A DNA stretch of 64,000 nucleotides, taken from assembly GCF_006494815.1 (NCBI RefSeq), contig NZ_CP041091.1, positions 1,324,501-1,388,500 on the forward strand, read 5' to 3'. How positions within the stretch are numbered: the first letter of the stretch is position 1; the number at the start of each line of letters is the position of its first letter. Below the pieces are notes generated by a model. That model searched no databases and had not been told where the DNA came from. It saw nothing but the letters and a program-made list of their open reading frames with translations. The DNA is from Nocardioides sambongensis. GTDB taxonomy: Bacteria; Actinomycetota; Actinomycetes; Propionibacteriales; Nocardioidaceae. Positions 7,483 to 16,483 of the stretch are shown here, piece by piece. Position numbers and translations under genes: made by a program.

Positions 7483-10160
7483 TCAGCCCCGGCCACCGCG
7501 GCCGCGACCGCGGCCAGCGCCTCGTCGATGCGGCTGGTGTCGCTGCCACCGCCCTGCGCCACGTCGGCCTTGCCGCCGCCGCGCCCGTCGATGAACGGCG
7601 CCACCGCCCGGACCAGGTCGCCGGCGGCCAGGCCACGCTGCTGGGCCGGCGCGTTGAGCGCGGCCACCACGGCGGCCTTGCCGTCCGCGGCACCGATGAT
7701 CACCACCACGCCGGGGACGTCCGCGGGCATCCGGCCACGCACGTCGAGGGCGAGGGTGCGAGCGTCACCGCCGGAGGCCCCGTCGACCCGCTGCGCGACC
7801 AGGCGGACACCGTCCACGTCGACGGCGGCGTCGGCGAGTGCGGCGCCACCGGAGAGCAGCTGGGCCAGACGGATCCGCTCCATCTCCTTCTCGGTCTGCT
7901 TCAGCCGGTCCACCAGGTCGCCGACGCGCCCGACCAGGTCGTCGGGCTGGGTCTTGAGCAGGGTGGAGAGCTGGCTCACCACGTCGCGCTCGCGGGCCAG
8001 GTAGGCGAACCCCTCCACGCCGGTCAGTGCCTCGATCCGACGGTTGCCGGAGCCGACGCTGGCCTCACCGGTGACCACGATGGTGCCGATCTGGCTGGAG
8101 TGGTCCACGTGCGTGCCGCCGCAGAGCTCGCGCGACCAGGGGCCGCCGATCTCCACGACCCGCACCTGCGACTCGTCGTAGGTCTCGCCGAACAGTGCGA
8201 TCGCGCCCCAGTCCTTGGCCTGCGGCAGCGACATGTACTGCCAGGAGACCGGGAGGTCGGCACGCAGCGCGTTGTTGGAGATCTCCTCCAGCTCCCGGAC
8301 CTGCCCGGGGCTCAGCGACTGGGTCCACCCGAAGTCGAGGCGCAGGTAGCCGGGCCGGTTGTAGGAGCCGGACTGCAGGGCGGTGGGGCCGAGCACCTCG
8401 CGCAGCGCGGCGTGCACCACGTGCGTGCCGGAGTGCGCCTGTCGCGCGCCCAGCCGCCACTGCGGGTCCACCTTGGCGTGCAGCGCGGCGACACCGGCAG
8501 GGAGCTCGCCGTCGACGACCCGGACCTGGTGCACCACCAGGCCGCGGACCGGTCGCTGCACGTCGAGCACCTCGAGGGCGCCGCCGTCGAACTCGATGAC
8601 ACCGGCGTCGGCGGCCTGGCCGCCGGACTCGGCATAGAAGGGGGTGCGGTCGAGCACGATCTCGCCGACCTCACCGTTGCCGAGCACCGGGACGGTCACC
8701 CCGTCCTTCAGCAGGGCCAGGCCGCGAGACTCGGTCTCCAGGGTCTCGTAGGCGAGCCACCGGGTCGGGCCGTTGGCATCGAGGATGCCGCGGTAGACAC
8801 CGGTGTCGGCGTGCTGTCCCTTCTTGGCCCGGGCGTCGGCCTTGGCCCGCTCCCGCTGCTCGGACATCAGCTGGCGGAAGCCGCTCTCGTCCACGTCGAG
8901 GCCGGCCTCCGCGGCCATCTCGAGCGTCAGGTCGATCGGGAACCCGTAGGTGTCGTGCAGCGCGAACGCCTTGTCACCGGAGATGGTGGCGGCGCCGGCC
9001 GCCTTCACCTCGCCGGCGGCCAGGTCGAAGATCTGGGTGCCGGAGGCGAGCGTCTTGCGGAACGCGTCCTCCTCGGCGAAGGCGACCCGGGCGATCCGGT
9101 CCCACTCACCGTGCAGCTCGGTGTAGGTCTCCCCCATCTTGTCGCGGGAGACGGGCATCAGCTCGGGCAGCGCGGGGTCGCCGTACCCGAGCAGGCGCAT
9201 GTTGCGGATCGCGCGGCGCAGCAGCCGGCGCAGCACGTAGCCGCGCCCCTCGTTGCCGGGCGTCACGCCGTCGTTGATCAGCATCATCGAGGACCGGATG
9301 TGGTCGGCGACCACCCGGAAGCGGACGTCGTCGGGGTAGGCGGCGCCGTACCTCTTGCCGGACAGCTCCTCCGCCTTCGCGATCACCGGGAAGACCACGT
9401 CGGTCTCGTACATGTTCGACGTGCCCTGCAGCAGGTAGGCGACGCGTTCCAGACCCATGCCGGTGTCGATGTTCCGCTTCGGCAGCTGACCGGCGATGTC
9501 GAAGTCGGACTTCGAACGGACCGCCGAGAGCTCGTCCTGCATGAAGACCAGGTTCCAGAACTCCAGGTAGCGGTCGCCGGCGTCCCAGTCGCGGTCGGCG
9601 CCGAACTCCGGGCCGCGGTCGATCAGGATCTCCGAGCACGGGCCTCCGGGGCCCGGGACGCCCATCGACCAGTAGTTCTCCTTGGGCGGCAGCCGCACGA
9701 TGCGGTCGTCGGGCAGGCCGGTGACCTTCTTCCAGACGCCCACCGCCTCGTCGTCGCCGTCGAGGACGCTCGGGTAGAGCACCGACTCGTCGAGGCCGAA
9801 CCCGCCGTCGGCCTGGGGCCGGGTGACCAGCTCCCAGGCGAACTCGACCGCACCCTCCTTGAAGTAGTCGCCGAAGGAGAAGTTGCCGCACATCTCGAAG
9901 AACGTGCCGTGCCGGGTGGTCTTGCCGACCTCCTCGATGTCCGGCGTCCGGATGCACTTCTGCACGCTGGTCGCCCGGTCGTAGGGCGGCGTCTCCTGAC
10001 CGAGGAAGAACGGCTTGAACGGCACCATGCCGGCGTTGACGAACAACAGGTTCGGGTCGTCGAGCAGCAGCGACGCCGACGGTACGACGGTGTGCCCCCG
10101 CTCCTCGAAGTGGGCGAGGAACCGCCGTCGGATCTCGGCGGTGCTCAGGTAGCCCGTCAT
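7483..10160 (-). CDS. alaS: Alanine-tRNA ligase (stop reached only after a one-base correction)
   Basis: Charges tRNA-Ala and edits mischarged Ser/Gly. It has the class II catalytic core (residues 1-~460, with FEMCGNFSFGDYFKEGA and GPGGPCSE), the editing domain with HSGTHVVHAAL and CGGTHVD zinc motifs, and the C-terminal DHHA1 domain ending in GGGSDTSRIDEAL. As written, the frame has no stop after this and runs on to 7014 across the whole of ruvX. One extra base in the C run 7487-7490 gives a TGA at 7485-7483 and an 892-residue protein of normal size. I chose ATG 10160 over the TTG one codon upstream; it overlaps the upstream stop (TGATG). Confidence 0.93.
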
Positions 10161-10501
10161 CAATCGGTGCCTTTCTCGGGTGCTTCGGGTGCGTCAGTGG
10201 GAACGCCGGTGGTGGGAACGCCGGTGGTGGGGACGCCGAGCGGGCGGCGGGTGCCGTCGGCGGCGTTGAGCGCGGGGGGTCCGAGGTGCTCGGTGGCCCG
10301 GCGGTAGCGCTCGCGCAGGTCGTGCTCGGCCTCGACCCGCCCCTGGTCGAGCTCCTCGCGGAACATCCGGGCTCCGACGAAGACGGCGCCCACCCGGTCC
10401 CGCAGGCCGTCGACGGTGAGGACCTCGGCGGCCCGGCGGGCCCGGACCATTCCATACACGCCGGCCGCGATCCCGGCACCGAACCACAGTCCGCGGCTCA
10501 T
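10160..10501 (-). CDS. DUF6167-like membrane-anchored protein
   Basis: A 113-residue protein of unknown function that precedes alaS in many actinobacteria. Residues ~4-20 form a short hydrophobic anchor (LWFGAGIAAGVYGMVRARRA). A charged, probably helical region follows (FREELDQGRVEAEHDLRERYRRA). The C-terminus carries three near-identical GVPTT units encoded by a 15-bp tandem repeat. It overlaps the stop of the next upstream gene by 4 bp and the alaS start by one base, so it is co-translated with both. No catalytic residues are evident. Family assignment rests on length, layout and position. Confidence 0.8.
   Translation of the reverse strand: MSRGLWFGAGIAAGVYGMVRARRAAEVLTVDGLRDRVGAVFVGARMFREELDQGRVEAEHDLRERYRRATEHLGPPALNAADGTRRPLGVPTTGVPTTGVPTDAPEAPEKGTD
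10198..10239. repeat. 15-bp tandem repeat in coding sequence
   Basis: About 2.8 copies of a ggtgggaacgccggt unit encode the GVPTTGVPTTGVPT tail of the DUF6167-like protein. Such a tract may vary in copy number without breaking the frame. Confidence 0.7.
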
Positions 10502-11034
10502 CCGGTCGGCTCCATCCCGGCGCGCTGGCGCGCCTCGAACTCGCGTCGCGCGGTCCTCAGGTCCGTCCTGCGCTGCTTGCGGGCGCGCCTGACCTCGCGC
10601 CTCATCTCGAACCGGATCCGGTTGCGTACCTCGGGGGCGAGCGCACGTCGCAGGCCGGCGGCCAGCGACACGGTCCGGATCATCGACTCGCGCAGCAGCA
10701 CGTCCACGAAGACCGGCGCGGGCAACGCCGGGACGGCCTCCGTGCTCGACGTGCCCAGGTCGGTGATCACGTACTCGCGGCCGTCCGCGCGCACCGGGCT
10801 GCGGGGAGCCCGCGGGTCCGGAACGGACGCCGCGTCGGCCAGCTGCCGCTCGATCCCGGCGAGCTGGGTGCGCAGCTCCTCGGCGTCGACGGCGGCCTGC
10901 TCCAACAGTGCCTGGGTGCGCCTGCGCTGCGCGCGCAGCGAACCGGCCAGTGCGACCACCGCCAGGGCGAGCCCGGCCACGGCCAGCAGCAGCACGGCGG
11001 CCAGCCAGGTGGGAACGGCGAGGTGGGCGATCAC
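10498..11034 (-). CDS. Small membrane protein with coiled coil, function unknown
   Basis: A 178-residue protein that I do not recognise by name. It has one N-terminal transmembrane helix (WLAAVLLLAVAGLALAVVALA, residues ~10-30), a coiled-coil stretch (RRRTQALLEQAAVDAEELRTQLAGIERQLADA), a short beta-rich segment (REYVITDLG), and a very basic, helical C-terminus. The start is uncertain: GTG at 11034 is used, but an in-frame TTG at 11043 is possible and neither has a clear ribosome site. It lies between rarA and the DUF6167-like gene, an arrangement common in Nocardioidaceae-type genomes, and may have a structural or envelope role (inference). Confidence 0.75.
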   Translation of the reverse strand: MIAHLAVPTWLAAVLLLAVAGLALAVVALAGSLRAQRRRTQALLEQAAVDAEELRTQLAGIERQLADAASVPDPRAPRSPVRADGREYVITDLGTSSTEAVPALPAPVFVDVLLRESMIRTVSLAAGLRRALAPEVRNRIRFEMRREVRRARKQRRTDLRTARREFEARQRAGMEPTG

Positions 11035-11045
11035 GACGGTCAAGC

Positions 11046-12416
11046 CTAGCGGCCGCGGATGATGGCCCGGATCCGCTCCCAGCGCTGCTTCACCGGGCCC
11101 TCCGCACCGAGCTCGGTGGGGCGGTAGTAGCGCGCGTCGCCGATGGCGTCGGGCGCGTACTGCTGGGACGCGATCCCGTAGGGCTGGTCGTGGCTGTACT
11201 GGTAGTCGGCGCCGTGGCCGAGCTTCTTCGCGCCGGCGTAGTGGGCGTCGCGCAGGTGTGCTGGCACCGATCCGATCTTGCCCGCCCGGACGTCGCGCAG
11301 CGCCTCGTCGACCGCGGTGATCACGGCGTTCGACTTCGGGGCGACCGCCAGCGCGATCACCGCCTGCGCCAGGGTGATCCGGCCCTCCGGGAGGCCGATC
11401 AGCTGCACCGCCTGCGCGGCGGCGACCGCCGTGGTCAGCGCGGTCGGGTCGGCCAGGCCGATGTCCTCGCTGGCGAGGATGATCAGCCGGCGGGCGATGA
11501 AGCGGGGGTCCTCGCCCGCTTCCAGCATCCGGGCCAGGTAGTGCAGGGCGGCGTCGGCGTCCGACCCGCGGATCGACTTGATGAACGCGCTGATCACGTC
11601 GTAGTGCTGGTCGCCGTCGCGGTCGTAGCGCACCGCGGCCTGGTCGGCCGCCGCCTCCGCGGTCGAGACGTCGATCACCACCCGGCCGTCGTCGGCGGTG
11701 CGGCCGCCGAGCGTCGCCGCACCCGCGGCCGCCTCCAGGTAGGTCAGGGACCGCCGTGCGTCGCCGCCGGCGAGCCGGACGATGTGCGCGGCGGCCTCCT
11801 CCTCGAGCAGGTACCCGTCCGCGAGTCCGCGCTCGTCGGCCACCGCCCGGTCCAGCACGTCGCGCACGTCCTGGTCGGTGAGCGACTCCAGCCGCAGCAG
11901 CAGGCTGCGCGACAGCAGCGGCGAGATCACGCTGAAGGACGGGTTCTCGGTGGTCGCCGCGACCAGGGTCACCCACCGGTTCTCCACCCCGGGCAGCAGG
12001 GCGTCCTGCTGCGCCTTGGAGAACCGGTGCACCTCGTCGACGAAGAGCACCGTCTCGGCGCCGGTGGCGACCAGGGAGGCGCGGGCGCCCTCGATGGCGG
12101 CCCGGACCTCCTTGACGCCGGCGGAGACCGCCGAGACCTCGACGAACCTCCGGCCCGTCTGCTGGCTGACGATCGAGGCGATCGTGGTCTTCCCGGTGCC
12201 CGGCGGCCCCCAGAGCAGGAGCGAGAGGGACTGGTCGCCCTCGACCAGCTGGCGCAGCGGGGAGCCCGGTGCCTTCAGCTGCTGCTGCCCGACCAGCTCG
12301 TCGAGCGTGCGGGGGCGCATCCGCACCGCCAGCGGGGCTGCCGCGTGGCTGCTGTGGCTGAGGGAGCCGCCGCCCGAGGGCGGCGTACTCCCACCCATGT
12401 CGAAGAGGCCCTCCAT
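11046..12416 (-). CDS. rarA: Replication-associated recombination protein A (AAA+ ATPase)
   Basis: MgsA/RarA/WRNIP1-type clamp-loader-like ATPase that acts at stalled replication forks. Walker A is GPPGTGKTT (near residue 80), Walker B is [15 protein letters not shown], and sensor regions ATTENPSF and LLLRLESL follow. The C-terminal tetramerisation domain carries SEDIGLADP and the NSHDQPYG-like [13 protein letters not shown] motif. I chose ATG 12416 over the in-frame GTG at 12428, because a TAGTGT -10 element (12425-12430) lies 8 nt upstream of that ATG. This suggests a leaderless mRNA and would overlap the GTG. It precedes the small membrane protein in the same direction. Confidence 0.93.
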   Translation of the reverse strand: MEGLFDMGGSTPPSGGGSLSHSSHAAAPLAVRMRPRTLDELVGQQQLKAPGSPLRQLVEGDQSLSLLLWGPPGTGKTTIASIVSQQTGRRFVEVSAVSAGVKEVRAAIEGARASLVATGAETVLFVDEVHRFSKAQQDALLPGVENRWVTLVAATTENPSFSVISPLLSRSLLLRLESLTDQDVRDVLDRAVADERGLADGYLLEEEAAAHIVRLAGGDARRSLTYLEAAAGAATLGGRTADDGRVVIDVSTAEAAADQAAVRYDRDGDQHYDVISAFIKSIRGSDADAALHYLARMLEAGEDPRFIARRLIILASEDIGLADPTALTTAVAAAQAVQLIGLPEGRITLAQAVIALAVAPKSNAVITAVDEALRDVRAGKIGSVPAHLRDAHYAGAKKLGHGADYQYSHDQPYGIASQQYAPDAIGDARYYRPTELGAEGPVKQRWERIRAIIRGR

Positions 12417-12424
12417 GGGAGGGA

Positions 12425-12430
12425 ACACTA
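12425..12430 (-). promoter_or_regulatory. -10 element (TAGTGT) for rarA, leaderless type
   Basis: TAGTGT read on the minus strand ends 8 nt before the rarA ATG. No Shine-Dalgarno sequence lies between, which fits leaderless transcription. Confidence 0.5.
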
Positions 12431-12459
12431 GGCGGTGCCCGCCTCGGACGTCGGGCGGG

Positions 12460-13473
12460 TCAGCTGCGGCTGTTGCTGATCATGACGTCCTCGACGAAAT
12501 GGCACGCCGAGTGGTGCATGCCGCCGATGTCGGCCCGCTCGATCAGCTCCGGCTCCTCGACACCGCAGATCGCCTCCGCGCGCCAGCACCGGGTGTGGAA
12601 CCGGCAGCCGGCGGGCGGGTTCGCCGGGGACGGAACGTCGCCGGTGAGGGTGATCTGCTGCCGCTCACCGCGCAGTGTCGGGTCCGGCACCGGGACCGCG
12701 GAGAGCAGCGCCCGGGTGTAGGGGTGCGTGGAGCGGTCGTAGATCTCCTCGTCGGTACCGATCTCGGCCACCTTGCCGAGATACATCACGGCGACCCGGT
12801 CGGAGATGTGACGGACCACGGCCAGGTCGTGCGCGATGAACACGTAGGCCAAGCCCAGCTCGTCCTGGAGCCGTTCCATCACGTTGATCACCTGCGCCTG
12901 GACCGAGACGTCCAGCGCGGAGACCGGCTCGTCGCAGATCAGCACCTTCGGGTTCAGCGCGATCCCGCGGGCGATGCCGATCCGCTGGCGCTGACCACCG
13001 GAGAACTGGTGCGGGTAGCGGTTGATGTGCTCCGGGCTGAGCCCGACCATCTCCATCAGCTCCTGGACGCGCTTCTTGCGCCCGGACTTCGGCACCGCGT
13101 CCTTGTGGATGTCGAACGGCTCCCCGATGATCGCGCCGACGGTCTTGCGGGGGTTCAGCGACGTGTACGGGTCCTGGAAGACGATCTGGATCTCGCGACG
13201 CAGTTGTCGCATGTCGCTGCGACTCGCCTTGAAGATGTCGCGGTCACCGAAGTAGACGCTGCCGGCGGTCGGCTCCTCCAGGCGCATCAGCAGGCGGCCG
13301 AGGGTGGACTTGCCACACCCCGACTCCCCCACGATGCCCAGGGTCTCGCCGGCCTTGAGGTCGAAGGAGACCCCGTCGACGGCCTTGACGTGCCCGACCG
13401 TACGGCGGATGACGCCGTCCTTGATCGGGTAGTGCTTCTTCAGTCCCTCGGCCTTGAGGACGACCTCACTCAC
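12460..13473 (-). CDS. Oligopeptide/dipeptide ABC transporter ATP-binding protein (DppF/OppF-type)
   Basis: Cytoplasmic ATPase that powers peptide import with the adjacent permeases. It has Walker [11 protein letters not shown]-loop [11 protein letters not shown], the signature [14 protein letters not shown], Walker [15 protein letters not shown] and the H-loop HDLAV. The C-terminal oligopeptide-transporter extension has [14 protein letters not shown], with cysteines typical of the iron-sulfur-like C-terminal motif of this family. The GTG at 13473 ([10 protein letters not shown]) is chosen because upstream residues lie inside the preceding gene; the two overlap by 8 bp. It is the last gene of the five-gene operon. 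Confidence 0.93.
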   Translation of the reverse strand: MSEVVLKAEGLKKHYPIKDGVIRRTVGHVKAVDGVSFDLKAGETLGIVGESGCGKSTLGRLLMRLEEPTAGSVYFGDRDIFKASRSDMRQLRREIQIVFQDPYTSLNPRKTVGAIIGEPFDIHKDAVPKSGRKKRVQELMEMVGLSPEHINRYPHQFSGGQRQRIGIARGIALNPKVLICDEPVSALDVSVQAQVINVMERLQDELGLAYVFIAHDLAVVRHISDRVAVMYLGKVAEIGTDEEIYDRSTHPYTRALLSAVPVPDPTLRGERQQITLTGDVPSPANPPAGCRFHTRCWRAEAICGVEEPELIERADIGGMHHSACHFVEDVMISNSRS

Positions 13474-14503
13474 CGAGCACCTCCTCCGCGAAGTGGCAAC
13501 GCGAGTAACGACCGGGCTGCACCTCACGCAGCTCGGGGTCGTCGGTCCGGCAGACCTCGACAGCCCGGTTGCAGCGTGGGTGGAACTTGCAGCCCGTGGG
13601 CATCCGCAGCAGGCTCGGCGGGAGGCCCTTGATGGCGAACAGCTCCTTGCCCTTGTCCTCCAGCTGCGGGATGGATTCGATCAGGCCCTTGGTGTAGGGG
13701 TGGGCCGGCTTCTGGTAGAGCGGCACCACGTCGGACGTCTCCACGATCCGGCCCGCGTACATCACCGCGATCCGGTCCGCCACGTCCGCCACGACGCCGA
13801 GGTCGTGGGTGATCAGGATCAGGCCCATCCCCTCCTCGTCCTGGATCTCCTGCAGGAGCGACATGATCTGGGCCTGCACGGTCACGTCCAGCGCGGTGGT
13901 CGGCTCGTCCGCGATCAGCACCCGCGGGTTCAGCGCGATCGCCATCGCGATCATGATCCGCTGGCGCATGCCGCCGGAGAACTGGTGCGGGTAGGACCGG
14001 ACGCGTTCCTTCGCGGCCGGGATCTGCACCCGCTCCATCAGCCGGACCGCCTCGTCGAGCGAGTCACGGCGGTTCATCCTGCGGTGCTTGCGGAACATCT
14101 CGGCGATCTGCCAGCCGACCGGGAAGACCGGGTTCAGCGAGGAGAGGGCGTCCTGGAAGATCATCGAGATCTCGGAGCCTCGGATCGCCTGCCGGCTCTT
14201 GTCCGACATGGTCAGCAGGTCGTTGCCCCGGTAGCGGATCTGCCCGTGCGGGATCCGGGCCGGCGGCATGTCCAGGATGCCCATGATCGCCTGCGCGGTC
14301 ACCGACTTCCCGGAGCCGGACTCGCCCAGGATGGCGAGCGTCTCCCGCTCGTCGAGCTGGAAGTTCACGCCGTTGATCGCGCTCGCCACGCCGTCGCGGG
14401 TGTGGAACTCGACGTGGAGGTCCTCGACCTCGAGCAGCGGGGCGTCGCCGCTCGCGGCGGACGCCCGGTTCTCGTACTCGGGGTACTTCTGCGAAGTCGT
14501 CAT
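13466..14503 (-). CDS. Oligopeptide/dipeptide ABC transporter ATP-binding protein (DppD/OppD-type)
   Basis: The first of two paired ATPases of the peptide importer. Motifs are Walker A GESGSGKSV, Q-loop FQDALSSLNPVFPVG, signature FSGGMRQRIMIAMA, Walker B VLIADEPTTALDVT and H-loop THDLGV. A C-terminal CKFHPRCNRAVEVC region matches the OppD/DppD extension. The ATG at 14503 starts MTTSQKYPEYENR; the in-frame upstream extension would run back over the permease gene. It follows the permease after 13 bp and overlaps the partner ATPase by 8 bp. Confidence 0.93.
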   Translation of the reverse strand: MTTSQKYPEYENRASAASGDAPLLEVEDLHVEFHTRDGVASAINGVNFQLDERETLAILGESGSGKSVTAQAIMGILDMPPARIPHGQIRYRGNDLLTMSDKSRQAIRGSEISMIFQDALSSLNPVFPVGWQIAEMFRKHRRMNRRDSLDEAVRLMERVQIPAAKERVRSYPHQFSGGMRQRIMIAMAIALNPRVLIADEPTTALDVTVQAQIMSLLQEIQDEEGMGLILITHDLGVVADVADRIAVMYAGRIVETSDVVPLYQKPAHPYTKGLIESIPQLEDKGKELFAIKGLPPSLLRMPTGCKFHPRCNRAVEVCRTDDPELREVQPGRYSRCHFAEEVLGE

Positions 14504-14516
14504 CTCGGCACTCAAC

Positions 14517-15431
14517 TCACTTGGACTTCGGATCGAACGCGTCACGGATCGCGTCGCCGAGCATGATGAAGGCCAGCACGGCCAGGCTCAGGAACAGCGA
14601 CGGGAACAGCAACCCGTGCGGCGCCGACTGCATGGCACCGGCACCGTCGGAGATCATCACGCCCCACGAGACCGTGGGCGGCCGGAGACCGATGCCGAGG
14701 AACGACAGCGCCGCCTCCGCGGAGATGAACACACCCAGGTTGATGGTGGAGACCACGATCACCGGACCGAGCGCGTTGGGCAGGATGTGCGAGCGGGCGA
14801 TCCGCAGCGGCGAGCAGCCCAGCGCGCGGGCCGCCTGCACGTACTCCTGCGGCTTGACCTGGATCACCGCCGAGCGCATCAGGCGGAAGATGCTCGGCCA
14901 GCCGAGCACGATCAGCACGGCCGCCACCTGGCCGACGATGGCGAAGTAGGTGTCGCCGAAGCTGACCGACTGCAGGATGATGATCGCGCCGAGCAGCAGC
15001 GGAAGGGCGAAGAAGATCTCCGCGAACCGGCTGATCAGCGCGTCGATCCAGCCGCCCATGTAGCCCGCGATCAGACCCAGGGTGACGCCGACGACCGACG
15101 TGCCGATGGTGGCGGTGAGGCCGACCAGGATCGAGGCTCGGGCTCCGTAGATGCAGCGGGTGTAGAGGTCGTAGCCCTGACGGTCCTGCCCGAACCAGTG
15201 CTCCGAGCTCGGCCCGCGGCGGGCCTCGGAGAGGATGGACTCGCGCGGGTCGAGGGTGGTGAAGATGCTCGGGAACGCCGCCATCATCACGAAGACGAAG
15301 ATCAGCGTCGCCGAGATCCAGAACATAGGCTTGGTGCGCAGCGAGCGCCACGCCTCCGCACTGAGCGGTCGTGCGTCGTTGACCTCGTCGCTGGCGTCCG
15401 GGACCAGCGCGGCGTCAGCGGTGTCAGTCAT
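14517..15431 (-). CDS. Oligopeptide/dipeptide ABC transporter permease (DppC/OppC-type)
   Basis: Inner-membrane permease of the peptide importer, 304 residues with about six transmembrane helices. An N-terminal cytoplasmic tail is followed by the first helix at residues ~36-57. The EAA loop with the permease signature is visible as EYVQAARALGCSPLRIARSHILPNALGP, the contact point for the ATPases. The FGQDRQGYDLYTRCIYGARASILVG segment is typical of DppC. The start overlaps the end of the upstream permease by 8 bp, indicating translational coupling. Confidence 0.95.
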   Translation of the reverse strand: MTDTADAALVPDASDEVNDARPLSAEAWRSLRTKPMFWISATLIFVFVMMAAFPSIFTTLDPRESILSEARRGPSSEHWFGQDRQGYDLYTRCIYGARASILVGLTATIGTSVVGVTLGLIAGYMGGWIDALISRFAEIFFALPLLLGAIIILQSVSFGDTYFAIVGQVAAVLIVLGWPSIFRLMRSAVIQVKPQEYVQAARALGCSPLRIARSHILPNALGPVIVVSTINLGVFISAEAALSFLGIGLRPPTVSWGVMISDGAGAMQSAPHGLLFPSLFLSLAVLAFIMLGDAIRDAFDPKSK

Positions 15432-16350
15432 GGGAGATCCTCGGGTCGATGAGGCCGTAGACGAGGTCCACGATCAGGTTGGCGAGCAGGTAGACCAGCA
15501 CCAGCACGGTCACCGTGCCGACGACCACCATGCCGTCGCGGTCCCCGATACCGCGGTACACGTAGCCGCCGATGCCGTGGATGTTGAAGATGCCCTCGGT
15601 GATGACCGCGCCGCCCAGGAGCGCGCCGAAGTCGTAGCCCAGGAAGGTGACCACCGGGATCATCGAGTTGCGCAGCGCGTGCACGCCGACCACCCGGCCC
15701 TGGGCGAGGCCCTTCGCGTGGGCGGTTCGGATGTAGTCGGTCCGCATCGTGTCGGCGAGGTCGGAGCGCATCAGTCGGGCCAGGTACGCCACCGACGTCG
15801 AGCCGAGGACCATGCCGGGCAGCAGCAGGTCGAACCAGGGGGCGTCGGAGCCCACGGTGACCGGGAAGATGCCCCATTTCACGCCGAGATAGAGCTGGAG
15901 GACCGTGCCGATCACGAAGATCGGGATCGAGATCACGACCAGCGTGCTGACCAGGACCAGGTTGTCGATGAACCCGCCGCGTCTGAGTCCGGAGAGGACG
16001 CCGGCGCCGATGCCGATCACCGCCTCGAAGGCGAGGGCGACGACGCCCAGCTTGAGGGTCGTGGTGAAGCGGTCGGCCAGCTCGTCGCGCACGGGGACCC
16101 CGTACTGGGACTCACCGAGGTCGCCCTGGATCACGTTGCCCATGTACTTGACGTACTGGACCGGGAGCGGGTCGTTGAGGTTGTACTTCTCCTTGAACTG
16201 AGCGACGTACTCCGGTGAGCACGGCCGTTCACCGCATTTGCCGGCGGTGGGGTCGCCCGGGAGCGAGAAGACCATCGCGTAGATCAAGAAGGTTGATCCG
16301 ATGACCACCGGGATCATCTGGAGCAGCCGTCGGAGGGTGTACTTGCCCAC
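15424..16350 (-). CDS. Oligopeptide/dipeptide ABC transporter permease (DppB/OppB-type)
   Basis: Inner-membrane permease, 308 residues. It begins MGKYTLRRLLQMIPVVIGSTFLIY, the standard DppB N-terminal helix. The periplasmic loop has LPGDP and YNLNDPLPVQYVKYMGN, and the EAA loop is DYIRTAHAKGLAQGRVVGVHALRNSMIPVV. The GTG start at 16350 has a good GGAGGA site 5 nt away. It is separated from the binding-protein gene by 133 bp holding a strong hairpin, so the permease-ATPase part of the operon may be expressed at a lower level than the binding protein. Confidence 0.95.
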   Translation of the reverse strand: MGKYTLRRLLQMIPVVIGSTFLIYAMVFSLPGDPTAGKCGERPCSPEYVAQFKEKYNLNDPLPVQYVKYMGNVIQGDLGESQYGVPVRDELADRFTTTLKLGVVALAFEAVIGIGAGVLSGLRRGGFIDNLVLVSTLVVISIPIFVIGTVLQLYLGVKWGIFPVTVGSDAPWFDLLLPGMVLGSTSVAYLARLMRSDLADTMRTDYIRTAHAKGLAQGRVVGVHALRNSMIPVVTFLGYDFGALLGGAVITEGIFNIHGIGGYVYRGIGDRDGMVVVGTVTVLVLVYLLANLIVDLVYGLIDPRISHD

Positions 16351-16426
16351 CGTTCCTCCGTGTCAGCGCAGAGCGCGCCGGGGGCGCGCAGGGGTGTGTT
16401 GTCCAGCGTGGGTGACGGCGGACTCG

Positions 16427-16462
16427 GGCTGCCGGCCCGCGGGGATCCGCGGACCGGCAGCC
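16427..16462 (-). terminator. 16-bp hairpin between binding-protein and permease genes
   Basis: Arms 16427-16442 and 16447-16462 pair over 16 positions (on the minus-strand RNA one pair is G-U) around a 4-base loop. No U-tract follows. Placed just after the binding-protein stop and before dppB, it could partly terminate transcription or protect the upstream mRNA, a common way to make excess binding protein. Inference from structure and position. Confidence 0.65.
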
Positions 16463-16483
16463 GTCGTCCTCACCGTCGGACGA

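Noticed and set aside
6789..10307. Long plus-strand open frame (1,172 codons) opposite alaS
   Set aside because: It is antisense to alaS and neighbours, rich in Arg/Gly/His low-complexity residues with no domain. High-GC codon bias makes such shadow frames common.
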